Shown piece after piece: positions 13,201 through 25,500 of a stretch of DNA of 64,000 nt. Position numbers and translations under genes: made by a program. The stretch lies in contig NW_027475134.1 in NCBI RefSeq assembly GCF_051020985.1, forward strand, positions 806,001 to 870,000, given 5' to 3'. How positions within the stretch are numbered: the stretch's first letter is position 1; every line of letters starts with the position of its first letter. The DNA comes from Nomia melanderi. Its lineage: Eukaryota; Arthropoda; Insecta; Hymenoptera; Halictidae. The notes beneath the pieces were generated by a model that was given only the letters and a program-made list of their open reading frames with translations, was not told where the DNA came from and ran no database searches.

Positions 13201-14826
13201 ATCCAATATAGATCTGGTGATATCTCGGGTGCTATTACAGATAGCGCAATAAATCAAAGTGCATTACCTGTAGGAGGACCTGGCGCATGAATCTGTGCAG
13301 CGGGAACGTCCTCGGACCTCCAGGGGCCGAGACAACGACCGTCTCATGGGGCCGGACACTCAGGGTCAGGGTAAAATCCAATATATATCTGGTGATATCT
13401 CGGGTGCTATTACAGATAGCGCAATAAATCAATGTGCATTGTCGGTAGGAGGCCCTGGCGCATGAATCTGTTCAGCGGGAACGACATCGGACGACCAGGG
13501 GCCGAGAAAACCACAGTCTCATGGGGCCGGACACTCAGGGTCAGGGGAAAATCCAATATATATCTGGTGATATCTCGGGTGCTATTAGAGATAGCGCAAT
13601 AAACCAAAGTGAATTATCTGCAGGAGGCACTGGCGCATGAATCTGTGCAACGGGAACGACCTCGGACCACCAGGGGCCGTGAAAACCACAGTCTCATGGG
13701 GCCGGACACTCAGGATCAGGGGAAAATCCAATATATATCTGGTGATATCTCGGGTGCTATTAGAGATAGCGCAATAAATCAAAGTGCATTGTCTGTAGGA
13801 GGCCCTGGCGCATGAATCTGTGCAGCGGGAAGGACCTCGGAACACCAGGGGCCGAGAAAACCACCGTCACATGGGGCAGGACACTCAGGGTCAGTGAAAA
13901 ATCCAATATATATATGGTGATATCTCGGGTGCTATTACAGATACCGCAATAAATCAAAGTGCATTGTCTGTAGGAGACCCTGGCGCATGAATCTCTGCAG
14001 CGGAAACGTCCTCGGACCTCCAGGGGCCGAGACAACGACCGTCTCATGGGGCCGGACACTCAGGGTCAGGGTAAAATCCAATATATATCTGGTGATATCT
14101 CGGGTGCTATTACAGATAGCGCAATAAATCAAAGTGCATTGTCTGCAGGAGGCCCTGTCGCATGAATCTGTGCAGCGGGAACGACCTCGGACGACCAGGG
14201 GCCGAGAAAACCACAGTCTCATGGGGCCGGACACTCAGGGTCAGGGTAAAATGCAATATATATCTGGTGATATCTCGGGTGCTATTACAGATAGCGCAAT
14301 AAATCAAAGTGCATTGTCTGTAGGAGGCCCTGGCGCATGAATCTGTGCAGCGGGAACGACATCGGACCACCAGGGGCCGAAAAAACCACAGTCTCATGGG
14401 GCCGGTCACTCAGGGTCAGGGGAAAATCCAATATATATCTGGTGATATCTCGGGTGCTATTACAGATAGCGCAATAAATCAAAGTGCGTTGTCTGTAGGA
14501 GACCCTGGCGCATGAACCTGTGCAGCGGGAACGACCTCGGACCACCAGGGGCCGAGAAAACCACAGTCTCATGGGGCCGTTCACTCAGGGTCAGGGAAAA
14601 TTCCAATATATATCTGGTGATATCTCGGGTGCTATTACAGATAGCGCAATAAATCAAAGTGCATTGTCTATAGGAGGCCCTGGCGCATGAATCTGTGCAG
14701 CGGGAACGACCTCGGACCACCAGGGGCCGAGAAAACCACAGTCTCATGGGGCCGGTCACTCAGGGTCAGGGGAAAATCCAATATATATCTGGTGATATCT
14801 CGGGTGCTATCAGAGATAGCGCAATA
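10237..14826. repeat. F1 segment, copy 2 of the ~5-kb duplication
   Basis: Copy of 4640-9577 with two monomers missing around 11690-11727. The join lies in a monomer that carries GCAGGTGGCCC just before CAATCTCATTGGGCC. Elsewhere the order of variant monomers is the same. It retains the intact AAAACCACAGTCTC where copy 1 has the 2-bp deletion. Confidence 0.88.
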
Positions 14827-16681
14827 AACCAAAGTGAATTATCTGCAGGAGGCCCTGGCGCATGAATCTGTGCAGCGGGAACGACCTCGGACCACCAGGG
14901 GCCGAGAAAACGACCGTCTCATGGGGCCGGACACTCAGGGTCAGTGAAAAATTTAATATATATCTGCTGATATCTCGGGTGCTATTACAGATAGCGCAAT
15001 AAATCAAAGTGCATTGTCTGTAGGAGGCCCTGGCGCATGAATCTGTGCAGCGGGAACGACCTCGGACCACCAGGGGCCGAAAAAACCACAGTCTCATGGG
15101 GCCGGACACTCAGGGTCAGGGTAAAATCCAATATATATCTGTTGATATCTCGGGTGCTATTACAGATAGCGCAATAAATCAAAGTGAATTATCTGCAGGA
15201 GGCCCTGGCGCATGAATCTGTGCAGCGGGAACGACCTCGGACCACCAGGGGCCGAGAAAACTATCGTCTCATGGGGCCGGTCACTCAGGATCAGTGAAAA
15301 ATCCAATATATATCTGCTGATATCTCGGGTGCTGTTAGAGATAGCGCAATAAACGAAAGTGAATTATCTGCAGGAGGCCCTGGCGCATGAATCTGTGCAG
15401 CGGGAACGACCTCGGACCACCAGGGGCCGAGAAAACCACAGTCTCATGGGGCCGGACACTCAGGGTCAGTGGAAAATCCAATATAGATCTGGTGATATCT
15501 CGGGTGCTATTACAGATAGCGCAATAAATCAAAGTGCATTACCTGTAGGAGGACCTGGCGCATGAAATCTGTGCAGCGGGAACGTCCTCGGACCTCCAGG
15601 GGCCGAGACAACGACCGTCTCATGGGGCCGGACACTCAGGGTCAGGGTAAAATCCAATATATATCTGGTGATATCTCGGGTGCTATTACAGATAGCGCAA
15701 TAAATCAATGTGCATTGTCGGTAGGAGGCCCTGGCGCATGAATCTGTTCAGCGGGAACGACATCGGACGACCAGGGGCCGAGAAAACCACAGTCTCATGG
15801 GGCCGTACACTCAGGGTCAGGGGAAAATCCAATATATATCTGGTGATATCTCGGGTGCTATTAGAGATAGCGCAATAAACCAAAGTGAATTATCTGCAGG
15901 AGGCACTGGCGCATGAATCTGTGCAACGGGAACGAACTCGGACCACCAGGGGCCGTGAAAACCACAGTCTCATGGGGCCGGACACTCAGGATCAGGGGAA
16001 AATCCAATATATATCTGGTGATATCTCGGGTGCTATTAGAGATAGCGCAATAAATCAAAGTGCATTGTCTGTAGGAGGCCCTGGCGCATGAATCTGTGCA
16101 GCGGGAAGGACCTCGGAACACCAGGGGCCGAGAAAACCACCGTCACATGGGGCAGGACACTCAGGGTCAGTGAAAAATCCAATATATATATGGTGATATC
16201 TCGGGTGCTATTACAGATACCGCAATAAATCAAAGTGCATTGTCTGTAGGAGACCCTGGCGCATGAATCTCTGCAGCGGAAACGTCCTCGGACCTCCAGG
16301 GGCCGAGACAACGACCGTCTCATGGGGCCGGACACTCAGGGTCAGGGTAAAATCCAATATATATCTGGTGATATCTCGGGTGCTATTACAGATAGCGCAA
16401 TAAATCAAAGTGCATTGTCTGCAGGAGGCCCTGTCGCATGAATCTGTGCAGCGGGAACGACCTCGGACGACCAGGGGCCGAGAAAACCACAGTCTCATGG
16501 GGCCGGACACTCAGGGTCAGGGTAAAATGCAATATATATCTGGTGATATCTCGGGTGCTATTACAGATAGCGCAATAAATCAAAGTGCATTGTCTGTAGG
16601 AGGCCCTGGCGCATGAATCTGTGCAGCGGGAACGACATCGGACCACCAGGGGCCGAAAAAACCACAGTCTCATGGGGCCGG
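14825..16681. repeat. F1 13-mer tandem copy of 12550-14405
   Basis: Repeats 12550-14405 at an offset of 2275 bp (13 monomers), becoming 2276 after a one-base insertion at 15565-15567 (CATGAAATCTG). A few substitutions distinguish it, such as GCCGTACAC and GAACTCGGACC. It stops inside a monomer at about 16681, where the sequence changes to the F2 form GACTGTCAGGGTCTGGG. Confidence 0.88.
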
Positions 16682-16910
16682 ACTGTCAGGGTCTGGGAAA
16701 AATCCAATATATATCTGGTGATATCTCGAGTGCTATTAGAGATAGCGCAATAAACCAAAGTGAATTATCTGCAGGAGGGCCTAGCGTATTAATCTGAGCA
16801 GCAGGAACGACCTCGGACCACCAGGCGCCGAGAAAATTACAGATATTCGGAATCCGTCACCTAATGTCATGTAAAAATCCAGCATATATCTGGTGACATC
16901 TCGGGTGCTC
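16682..16910. repeat. F1 to F2 junction and V monomer
   Basis: F2 sequence starts inside a monomer, after CATGGGGCCGG. A V monomer follows (16736-16910, diverged core 16837-16872), with GCCTAGCGTATTAATCTGAGC in its left half. The phase of the 175-bp period is kept across the junction, as expected for recombination between aligned monomers. Confidence 0.85.
16837..16872. repeat. V core, F2 copy
   Basis: A 36-bp replacement segment containing GATATTCGGAATCCGTC. Within it CGGA-A-TCCG is a small inverted repeat. The other copies are at 22437-22472, 28912-28947, 31537-31572, 36439-36474, 41164-41199, 45014-45049, 51315-51350, 52715-52750, 54289-54324, 55689-55724 and 58663-58698, plus the diverged one at 216-251. 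Aligned without gaps to the usual monomer it matches at 16 of 36 positions. Confidence 0.88.
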
Positions 16911-17335
16911 TTACAGATAGTGCACTAAACCAAAGTGAATTATCTGCAGGGGGCCCTGGCGCATGAATATGTGCAGCGGGAACGACCTCGGACCACCAGA
17001 GGCCGTGAAAACCAGCGTCTCATGGGGCCGGACACTCAGGGTCAGGGAAAAATCCAATATATATCTGGTGATATCTCGGGTGCTATTACAGATAGCGCAA
17101 TAAATCAAAGTGCACTGTCTGTAGGAGGCCCTGGCGCATGAATCTGGGCTGCGGGAACGACCTCGGACCACCAGGGGCCGAGAAAACCACCGTCTCATGG
17201 GGCCGGACACTCAGGGTCAGGGAAAAATCCAATATATATCTGGTGATATCTCGGTTGCTATTAGAGGTAGCGCAATAAACCAAAGTCAATTATCTGCAGG
17301 AGGCCCTGGCGCATGAATCTGTGCAGCGGGAACGA

Positions 17336-17352
17336 CTTCGGTCCACCAGGGG
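17336..17352 (+). other. CENP-B-box-like site in f monomer (first of 15)
   Basis: CTTCGGTCCACCAGGGG matches 8 of the 9 essential positions of the mammalian CENP-B box core (TTCG, four free, A, two free, CGGG), with AGGG in place of CGGG. The TTCG of the other f copies starts at 19087, 21537, 22937, 24687, 28012, 30637, 32037, 36939, 41664, 45514, 50416, 51815, 54789 and 57763, with an independent form at 33087. Ordinary monomers read CTCG here and match 7 of 9. Binding is not shown and the match may be chance. Confidence 0.3.
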
Positions 17353-17785
17353 CCGAGAAAACCACCGTCTCATGGAGCCGGACCCTCAGGGTCAGGGAAA
17401 AATCCAATATATATCTGGTGATATCTCGGGTGATATTACAGATAGCCCAATAAATCAAAGTGCATTGTCTGTAGGAGGCCCTGGCGCATGAATCTGTGCA
17501 GCGGGAACGACCTCGGACCACCAGGGGCCGAGAAAATCACCGTCTCATGGGGCCAGATTGTCAGGGTCAGGGAAAAATCCAATATATATCTGGTGACATC
17601 TCGGGTGCTATTAGAGATAGCGCAATAAACCAAAGTGCATTGTCTGCAGGAGGCCCTGGCGCATAAATCTGTGCCGCGGGATCGACGACGGACCACCAGG
17701 GGCCGAGAAAACCACCGACACATGGGGCCGGACACTCAGGGTCAGGAGAAAATCCAATATATATCTGGTGATATCTCGAGTGCTA

Positions 17786-17960
17786 TTAGAGATAGCGCAA
17801 TAAACCAAAGTGAATTATCTATAGGATGAACTGGCGCATGGATCTGTGCAGCGGGATCGACCTCGGACCACCAGGGACCGAGAAAAACATCGACACATGG
17901 GGCCGGACTGTCAGGGTCAAGGAAAAATCCAATATATATCTTTTGATATCACGGGTGCTA
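17786..17960. repeat. X monomer, first of 19
   Basis: A distinctive F2 monomer with AGGATGAACTGGCGCATGG, GACCGAGAAAAACATCG, GGGTCAAGG and CTTTTGATATCACGGG. There are 19 copies; the CTTTTGATATCAC motif falls near 17940, 19690, 22140, 23540, 25290, 28615, 31240, 32640, 36140, 37540, 40867, 42267, 44717, 46117, 51019, 52418, 53993, 55393 and 58375. Eleven have GAACTGG, seven GCACTGG and one GCAATGG, which gives useful subtypes. The first dyad keeps its arms but has loop TTTT. Confidence 0.9.
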
Positions 17961-18660
17961 TTAGAGATAGCGCAATATACCAAAGTGAATTATCTGCAGG
18001 AGGGCCTAGCGTATTAATCTGAGCAGCGGGAACGACCTCGGACCACCAGGGGCCGAGAAAACCACCGACACATGGGGCCGGACTGTCAGGGTCTGGGAAA
18101 AATCCAATATATATCTGGTGATATCTCGAGTGATATTACAGATAGCCCAATAAATCAAAGTGGATTGTCTGTAGGAGGCCCTGGCGCATGAATCTGTGCA
18201 GCGGGAACGACCTCGGACCACCAGGGGCCGAGAAAATCACCGTCTCATGGGGCCAGATTGTCAGGGTCAGGGAAAAATCCAATATATATCTGGTGACATC
18301 TCGGGTGCTATTAGAGATAGCGCAATAAACCAAAGTGCATTGTCTGCAGGAGGCCCTGGCGCATAAATCTGTGCCGCGGGATCGACGACGGACCACCAGG
18401 GGCCGAGAAAACCACCGACACATGGGGCCGGACACTCAGGGTCAGGAGAAAAACCAATATATATCTGGTGATATCTCGAGTGCTATTAGAGATAGCGCAA
18501 TAAACCAAAGTGAATTATCTATAGGAGGCCCTGGCGCATGAATCTGTGCAGCGGGAACGACCTCGGACCACCAGGGGCCGAGAAAACCACAATCTCATTG
18601 GGCCGGACACTCAGGGTCAGGGGAAAATCCAATATATATCTGGTGATATCTCGGTTGCTA

Positions 18661-20410
18661 TTAGAGATAGCGCAATGAATCAAAGTGAATTATCTGCAGG
18701 GGGCCCTGGCGCATGAATATGTGCAGCGGGAACGACCTCGGACCACCAGAGGCCGTGAAAACCAGCGTCTCATGGGGCCGGACACTCAGGGTCAGGGAAA
18801 AATCCAATATATATCTGGTGATATCTCGGGTGCTATTACAGATAGCGCAATAAATCAAAGTGCACTGTCTGTAGGAGGCCCTGGCGCATGAATCTGGGCT
18901 GCGGGAACGACCTCGGACCACCAGGGGCCGAGAAAACCACCGTCTCATGGGGCCGGACACTCAGGGTCAGGGAAAAATCCAATATATATCTGGTGATATC
19001 TCGGTTGCTATTAGAGGTAGCGCAATAAACCAAAGTCAATTATCTGCAGGAGGCCGTGGCGCATGAATCTGTGCAGCGGGAACGACTTCGGTCCACCAGG
19101 GGCCGAGAAAACCACCGTCTCATGGAGCCGGACCCTCAGGGTCAGGGAAAAATCCAATATATATCTGGTGATATCTCGGGTGATATTACAGATAGCCCAA
19201 TAAATCAAAGTGCATTGTCTGTAGGAGGCCCTGGCGCATGAATCTGTGCAGCGGGAACGACCTCGGACCACCAGGGGCCGAGAAAATTACCGTCTCATGG
19301 GGCCAGATTGTCAGGGTCAGGGAAAAATCCAATATATATCTGGTGACATCTCGGGTGCTATTAGAGATAGCGCAATAAACCAAAGTGCATTGTCTGCAGG
19401 AGGCCCTGGCGCATAAATCTGTGCCGCGGGATCGACGACGGACCACCAGGGGCCGAGAAAACCACCGACACATGGGGCCGGACACTCAGGGTCAGGAGAA
19501 AATCCAATATATATCTGGTGATATCTCGAGTGCTATTAGAGATAGCGCAATAAACCAAAGTGAATTATCTATAGGATGAACTGGCGCATGGATCTGTGCA
19601 GCGGGATCGACCTCGGACCACCAGGGACCGAGAAAAACATCGACACATGGGGCCGGACTGTCAGGGTCAAGGAAAAATCCAATATATATCTTTTGATATC
19701 ACGGGTGCTATTAGAGATAGCGCAATATACCAAAGTCAATTATCTGCAGGAGGGCCTAGCGTATTAATCTGAGCAGCGGGAACGACCTCGGACCACCAGG
19801 GGCCGAGAAAACCACCGACACATGGGGCCGGACTGTCAGGGTCTGGGAAAAATCCAATATATATCTGGTGATATCTCGAGTGATATTACAGATAGCCCAA
19901 TAAATCAAAGTGCATTGTCTGTAGGAGGCCCTGGCGCATGAATCTGTGCAGCGGGAACGACCTCGGACCACCAGGGGCCGAGAAAATCACCGTCTCATGG
20001 GGCCAGATTGTCAGGGTCAGGGAAAAATCCAATATATATCTGGTGACATCTCGGGTGCTATTAGAGATAGCGCAATAAACCAAAGTGCATTGTCTGCAGG
20101 AGGCCCTGGCGCATAAATCTGTGCCGCGGGATCGACGACGGACCACCAGGGGCCGAGAAAACCACCGACACATGGGGCCGGACACTCAGGGTCAGGAGAA
20201 AATCCAATATATATCTGGTGATATCTCGAGTGCTATTAGAGATAGCGCAATAAACCAAAGTGAATTATCTATAGGAGGCCCTGGCGCATGAATCTGTGCA
20301 GCGGGAACGACCTCGGACCACCAGGGGCCGAGAAAACCACAATCTCATTGGGCCGGACACTCAGGGTCAGGGGAAAATCCAATATATATCTGGTGATATC
20401 TCGGTTGCTA
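18661..20410. repeat. F2 10-mer HOR, copy 2 (1750 bp)
   Basis: Second copy of the order d-e-f-g-c-X-a-g-c-h. It carries its own markers: GGCCGTGGCGC near 19053, GAAAATTACCG near 19285, and CAAAGTCAATTATC after the X monomer. The GAAAATTACCG marker recurs 5600 bp later. After 20410 the array returns to F1 monomers. Confidence 0.9.
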
Positions 20411-22510
20411 TTAGAGATAGCGCAATGAATCAAAGTGAATTATCTGCAGGAGGCCCTGGCGCATGAATCTGTGCAGCGGGAACGACCTCGGACCACCAGG
20501 GGCCGAGAAAACTATCGTCTCATGGGGCCGGTCACTCAGGATCAGTGAAAAATCCAATATATATCTGCTGATATCTCGGGTGCTGTTAGAGATAGCGCAA
20601 TAAACGAAAGTGAATTATCTGCAGGAGGCCCTGGCGCATGAATCTGTGCAGCGGGAACGACCTCGGACCACCAGGGGCCGAGAAAACGACCGTCTCATGG
20701 GGCCGGACACTCAGGGTCAGTGAAAAATCCAATATATATCTGCTGATATCTCGGGTGCTATTACAGATAGCGCAATAAATCAAAGTGCATTGTCTGTAGG
20801 AGGCCCTGGCGCATGAATCTGTGCAGCGGGAACGACCTCGGACCACCAGGGGCCGAGAAAACGACCGTCTCATGGGGCCGGACACTCAGGGTCAGGGAAA
20901 AATCCAATATATATCTGGTGATATCTCGGGTGCTATTACAGATAGCGCAATAAATCAAAGTGCACTGTCTGTAGGAGGCCCTGGCGCATGAATCTGGGCT
21001 GCGGGAACGACCTCGGTCCACCAGGGGCCGAGAAAACCACCGTCTCATGGAGCCGGACACTCAGGGTCAGGGAAAAATCCAATATATATCTGGTGATATC
21101 TCGGGTGATATTACAGATAGCCCAATAAATCAAAGTGCATTGTCTGTAGGAGGCCCTGGCGCATGAATCTGTGCAGCGGGAACGACCTCGGACCACCAGA
21201 GGCCGAGAAAACCACAGTCTCATGGGGCCGGACACTCACGGTCAGGGGAAAATCCAATATATATCTGGTGATATCTCGGGTGCTATTAGAGATAGCGCAA
21301 TAAACCAAAGTGATTTATCTGCAGGAGGCCCTGGCGCATGAATCTGGGCAGCGGGAACGACCTCGGACCACCAGGGGCCGAGAAAACCACCGTCTCATGG
21401 GGCCGGACACTCAGGGTCAGGGAAAAATCCAATATATATCTGGTGATATCTCGGTTGCTATTAGAGGTAGCGCAATAAACCAAAGTCAATTATCTGCAGG
21501 AGGCCCTGGCGCATGAATCTGTGCAGCGGGAACGACTTCGGTCCACCAGGGGCCGAGAAAACCACCGTCTCATGGAGCCGGACCCTCAGGGTCAGGGAAA
21601 AATCCAATATATATCTGGTGATATCTCGGGTGATATTACAGATAGCCCAATAAATCAAAGTGCATTGTCTGTAGGAGGCCCTGGCGCATGAATCTGTGCA
21701 GCGGGAACGACCTCGGACCACCAGGGGCCGAGAAAATCACCGTCTCATGGGGCCAGATTGTCAGGGTCAGGGAAAAATCCAATATATATCTGGTTACATC
21801 TCGGGTGCTATTAGAGATAGCGCAATAAACCAAAGTGCATTGTCTGCAGGAGGCCCTGGCGCATAAATCTGTGCCGCGGGATCGACGACGGACCACCAGG
21901 GGCCGAGAAAACCACCGACACATGGGGCCGGACACTCAGGGTCAGGAGAAAATCCAATATATATCTGGTGATATCTCGAGTGCTATTAGAGATAGCGCAA
22001 TAAACCAAAGTGAATTATCTATAGGATGCACTGGCGCATGGATCTGTGCAGCGGGATCGACCTCGGACCACCAGGGACCGAGAAAAACATCGACACATGG
22101 GGCCGGACTGTCAGGGTCAAGGAAAAATCCAATATATATCTTTTGATATCACGGGTGCTATTAGAGATAGCGCAATATACCAAAGTGAATTATCTGCAGG
22201 AGGGCCTAGCGTATTAATCTGAGCAGCGGGGACGACCTCGGACCACCAGGGGCCGAGAAAACCACCAACACATGGGGCCGGACTGTCAGGGTCTGGGAAA
22301 AATCCAATATATATCTGGTGATATCTCGAGTGCTATTAGAGATAGCGCAATAAACCAAAGTGAATTATCTGCAGGAGGGCCTAGCGTATTAATCTGAGCA
22401 GCAGGAACGACCTCGGACCACCAGGCGCCGAGAAAATTACAGATATTCGGAATCCGTCACCTAATGTCATGTAAAAATCCAGCATATATCTGGTGACATC
22501 TCGGGTGCTC
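20411..22510. repeat. Mixed segment: F1 patch, then e/f/g/c/X/a/V
   Basis: Starts with F1 monomers like those at 15190-15530 (ACTATCGTCTC, GGATCAGTG). It continues with monomers bearing GGGCTGCGGG, CCAGAGGCCGAG, CACTCACGGTCAG and TGATTTATCTGC, a set that recurs at about 27.4, 30.0 and 49.8 kb. It ends with f-g-c-X-a-V (V core 22437-22472). The form GGTTACATCTC at about 21793 is a private marker shared with about 35.8 and 40.5 kb. Confidence 0.82.
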
Positions 22511-25500
22511 TTACAGATAGCGCACTAAACCAAAGTGAATTATCTGCAGGGGGCCCTGGCGCATGAATATGTGCAGCGGGAACGACCTCGGACCACCAGA
22601 GGCCGTGAAAACCAGCGTCTCATGGGGCCGGACACTCAGGGTCAGGGAAAAATCCAATATATATCTGGTGATATCTCGGGTGCTATTACAGATAGCGCAA
22701 TAAATCAAAGTGCACTGTCTGTAGGAGGCCCTGGCGCATGAATCTGGGCTGCGGGAACGACCTCGGACCACCAGGGGCCGAGAAAACCACCGTCTCATGG
22801 GGCCGGACACTCAGGGTCAGGGAAAAATCCAATATATATCTGGTGATATCTCGGTTGCTATTAGAGGTAGCGCAATAAACCAAAGTCAATTATCTGCAGG
22901 AGGCCCTGGCGCATGAATCTGTGCAGCGGGAACGACTTCGGTCCACCAGGGGCCGAGAAAACCACCGTCTCATGGAGCCGGACCCTCAGGGTCAGGGAAA
23001 AATCCAATATATATCTGGTGATATCTCGGGTGATATTACAGATAGCCCAATAAATCAAAGTGCATTGTCTGTAGGAGGCCCTGGCGCATGAATCTGTGCA
23101 GCGGGAACGACCTCGGACCACCAGGGGCCGAGAAAATCACCGTCTCATGGGGCCAGATTGTCAGGGTCAGGGAAAAATCCAATATATATCTGGTGACATC
23201 TCGGGTGCTATTAGAGATAGCGCAATAAACCAAAGTGCATTGTCTGCAGGAGGCCCTGGCGCATAAATCTGTGCCGCGGGATCGACGACGGACCACCAGG
23301 GGCCGAGAAAACCACCGACACATGGGGCCGGACACTCAGGGTCAGGAGAAAATCCAATATATATCTGGTGATATCTCGAGTGCTATTAGAGATAGCGCAA
23401 TAAACCAAAGTGAATTATCTATAGGATGAACTGGCGCATGGATCTGTGCAGCGGGATCGACCTCGGACCACCAGGGACCGAGAAAAACATCGACACATGG
23501 GGCCGGACTGTCAGGGTCAAGGAAAAATCCAATATATATCTTTTGATATCACGGGTGCTATTAGAGATAGCGCAATATACCAAAGTGAATTATCTGCAGG
23601 AGGGCCTAGCGTATTAATCTGAGCAGCGGGAACGACCTCGGACCACCAGGGGCCGAGAAAACCACCGACACATGGGGCCGGACTGTCAGGGTCTGGGAAA
23701 AATCCAATATATATCTGGTGATATCTCGAGTGATATTACAGATAGCCCAATAAATCAAAGTGGATTGTCTGTAGGAGGCCCTGGCGCATGAATCTGTGCA
23801 GCGGGAACGACCTCGGACCACCAGGGGCCGAGAAAATCACCGTCTCATGGGGCCAGATTGTCAGGGTCAGGGAAAAATCCAATATATATCTGGTGACATC
23901 TCGGGTGCTATTAGAGATAGCGCAATAAACCAAAGTGCATTGTCTGCAGGAGGCCCTGGCGCATAAATCTGTGCCGCGGGATCGACGACGGACCACCAGG
24001 GGCCGAGAAAACCACCGACACATGGGGCCGGACACTCAGGGTCAGGAGAAAATCCAATATATATCTGGTGATATCTCGAGTGCTATTAGAGATAGCGCAA
24101 TAAACCAAAGTGAATTATCTATAGGAGGCCCTGGCGCATGAATCTGTGCAGCGGGAACGACCTCGGACCACCAGGGGCCGAGAAAACCACAATCTCATTG
24201 GGCCGGACACTCAGGGTCAGGGGAAAATCCAATATATATCTGGTGATATCTCGGTTGCTATTAGAGATAGCGCAATGAATCAAAGTGAATTATCTGCAGG
24301 GGGCCCTGGCGCATGAATATGTGCAGCGGGAACGACCTCGGACCACCAGAGGCCGTGAAAACCAGCGTCTCATGGGGCCGGACACTCAGGGTCAGGGAAA
24401 AATCCAATATATATCTGCTGATATCTCGGGTGCTGTTAGAGATAGCGCAATAAACGAAAGTGAATTATCTGCAGGAGGCCCTGGCGCATGAATCTGTGCA
24501 GCGGGAACGACCTCGGACCACCAGGGGCCGAGAAAACCACCGTCTCATGGGGCCGGACACTCAGGGTCAGGGAAAAATCCAATATATATCTGGTGATATC
24601 TCGGTTGCTATTAGAGGTAGCGCTATAAACCAAAGTCAATTATCTGCAGGAGGCCCTGGCGCATGAATCTGTGCAGCGGGAACGACTTCGGTCCACCAGG
24701 GGCCGAGAAAACCACCGTCTCATGGAGCCGGACCCTCAGGGTCAGGGAAAAATCCAATATATATCTGGTGATATCTCGGGTGATATTACAGATAGCCCAA
24801 TAAATCAAAGTGCATTGTCTGTAGGAGGCCCTGGCGCATGAATCTGTGCAGCGGGAACGACCTCGGACCACCAGGGGCCGAGAAAATTACCGTCTCATGG
24901 GGCCAGATTGTCAGGGTCAGGGAAAAATCCAATATATATCTGGTGACATCTCGGGTGCTATTAGAGATAGCGCAATAAACCAAAGTGCATTGTCTGCAGG
25001 AGGCCCTGGCGCACAAATCTGTGCCGCGGGATCGACGACGGACCACCAGGGGCCGAGAAAACCACCGACACATGGGGCCGGACACTCAGGGTCAGGAGAA
25101 AATCCAATATATATCTGGTGATATCTCGAGTGCTATTAGAGATAGCGCAATAAACCAAAGTGAATTATCTATAGGATGAACTGGCGCATGGATCTGTGCA
25201 GCGGGATCGACCTCGGACCACCAGGGACCGAGAAAAACATCGACACATGGGGCCGGACTGTCAGGGTCAAGGAAAAATCCAATATATATCTTTTGATATC
25301 ACGGGTGCTATTAGAGATAGCGCAATATACCAAAGTGAATTATCTGCAGGAGGGCCTAGCGTATTAATCTGAGCAGCGGGAACGACCTCGGACCACCAGG
25401 GGCCGAGAAAACCACCGACACATGGGGCCGGACTGTCAGGGTCTGGGAAAAATCCAATATATATCTGGTGATATCTCGAGTGATATTACAGATAGCCCAA

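Larger units (their letters stand above)
16911..18660. repeat. F2 10-mer HOR, copy 1 (1750 bp)
   Basis: Ten monomers in the order d-e-f-g-c-X-a-g-c-h. Markers: d has GGCCGTGAAAACCAGCG, e has GGGCTGCGGG, f has ACTTCGGTCC and GAGCCGGACCC, g has GGGGCCAGATTGTC and GACATC, c has GCATAAATCTGTGCCGCGG, X has CTTTTGATATCAC, a has GACTGTCAGGGTCTGG, and h has CAATCTCATTGGGCC. The next 1750 bp repeat this order. It carries the private variant AGTGGATTG (near 18161), which recurs 5600 bp later. Confidence 0.9.

Noticed and set aside
16837..16872. V core as a transposon insertion
   Set aside because: Monomer length is unchanged and there are no target-site duplications or terminal repeats. It is a replacement, not an insertion.
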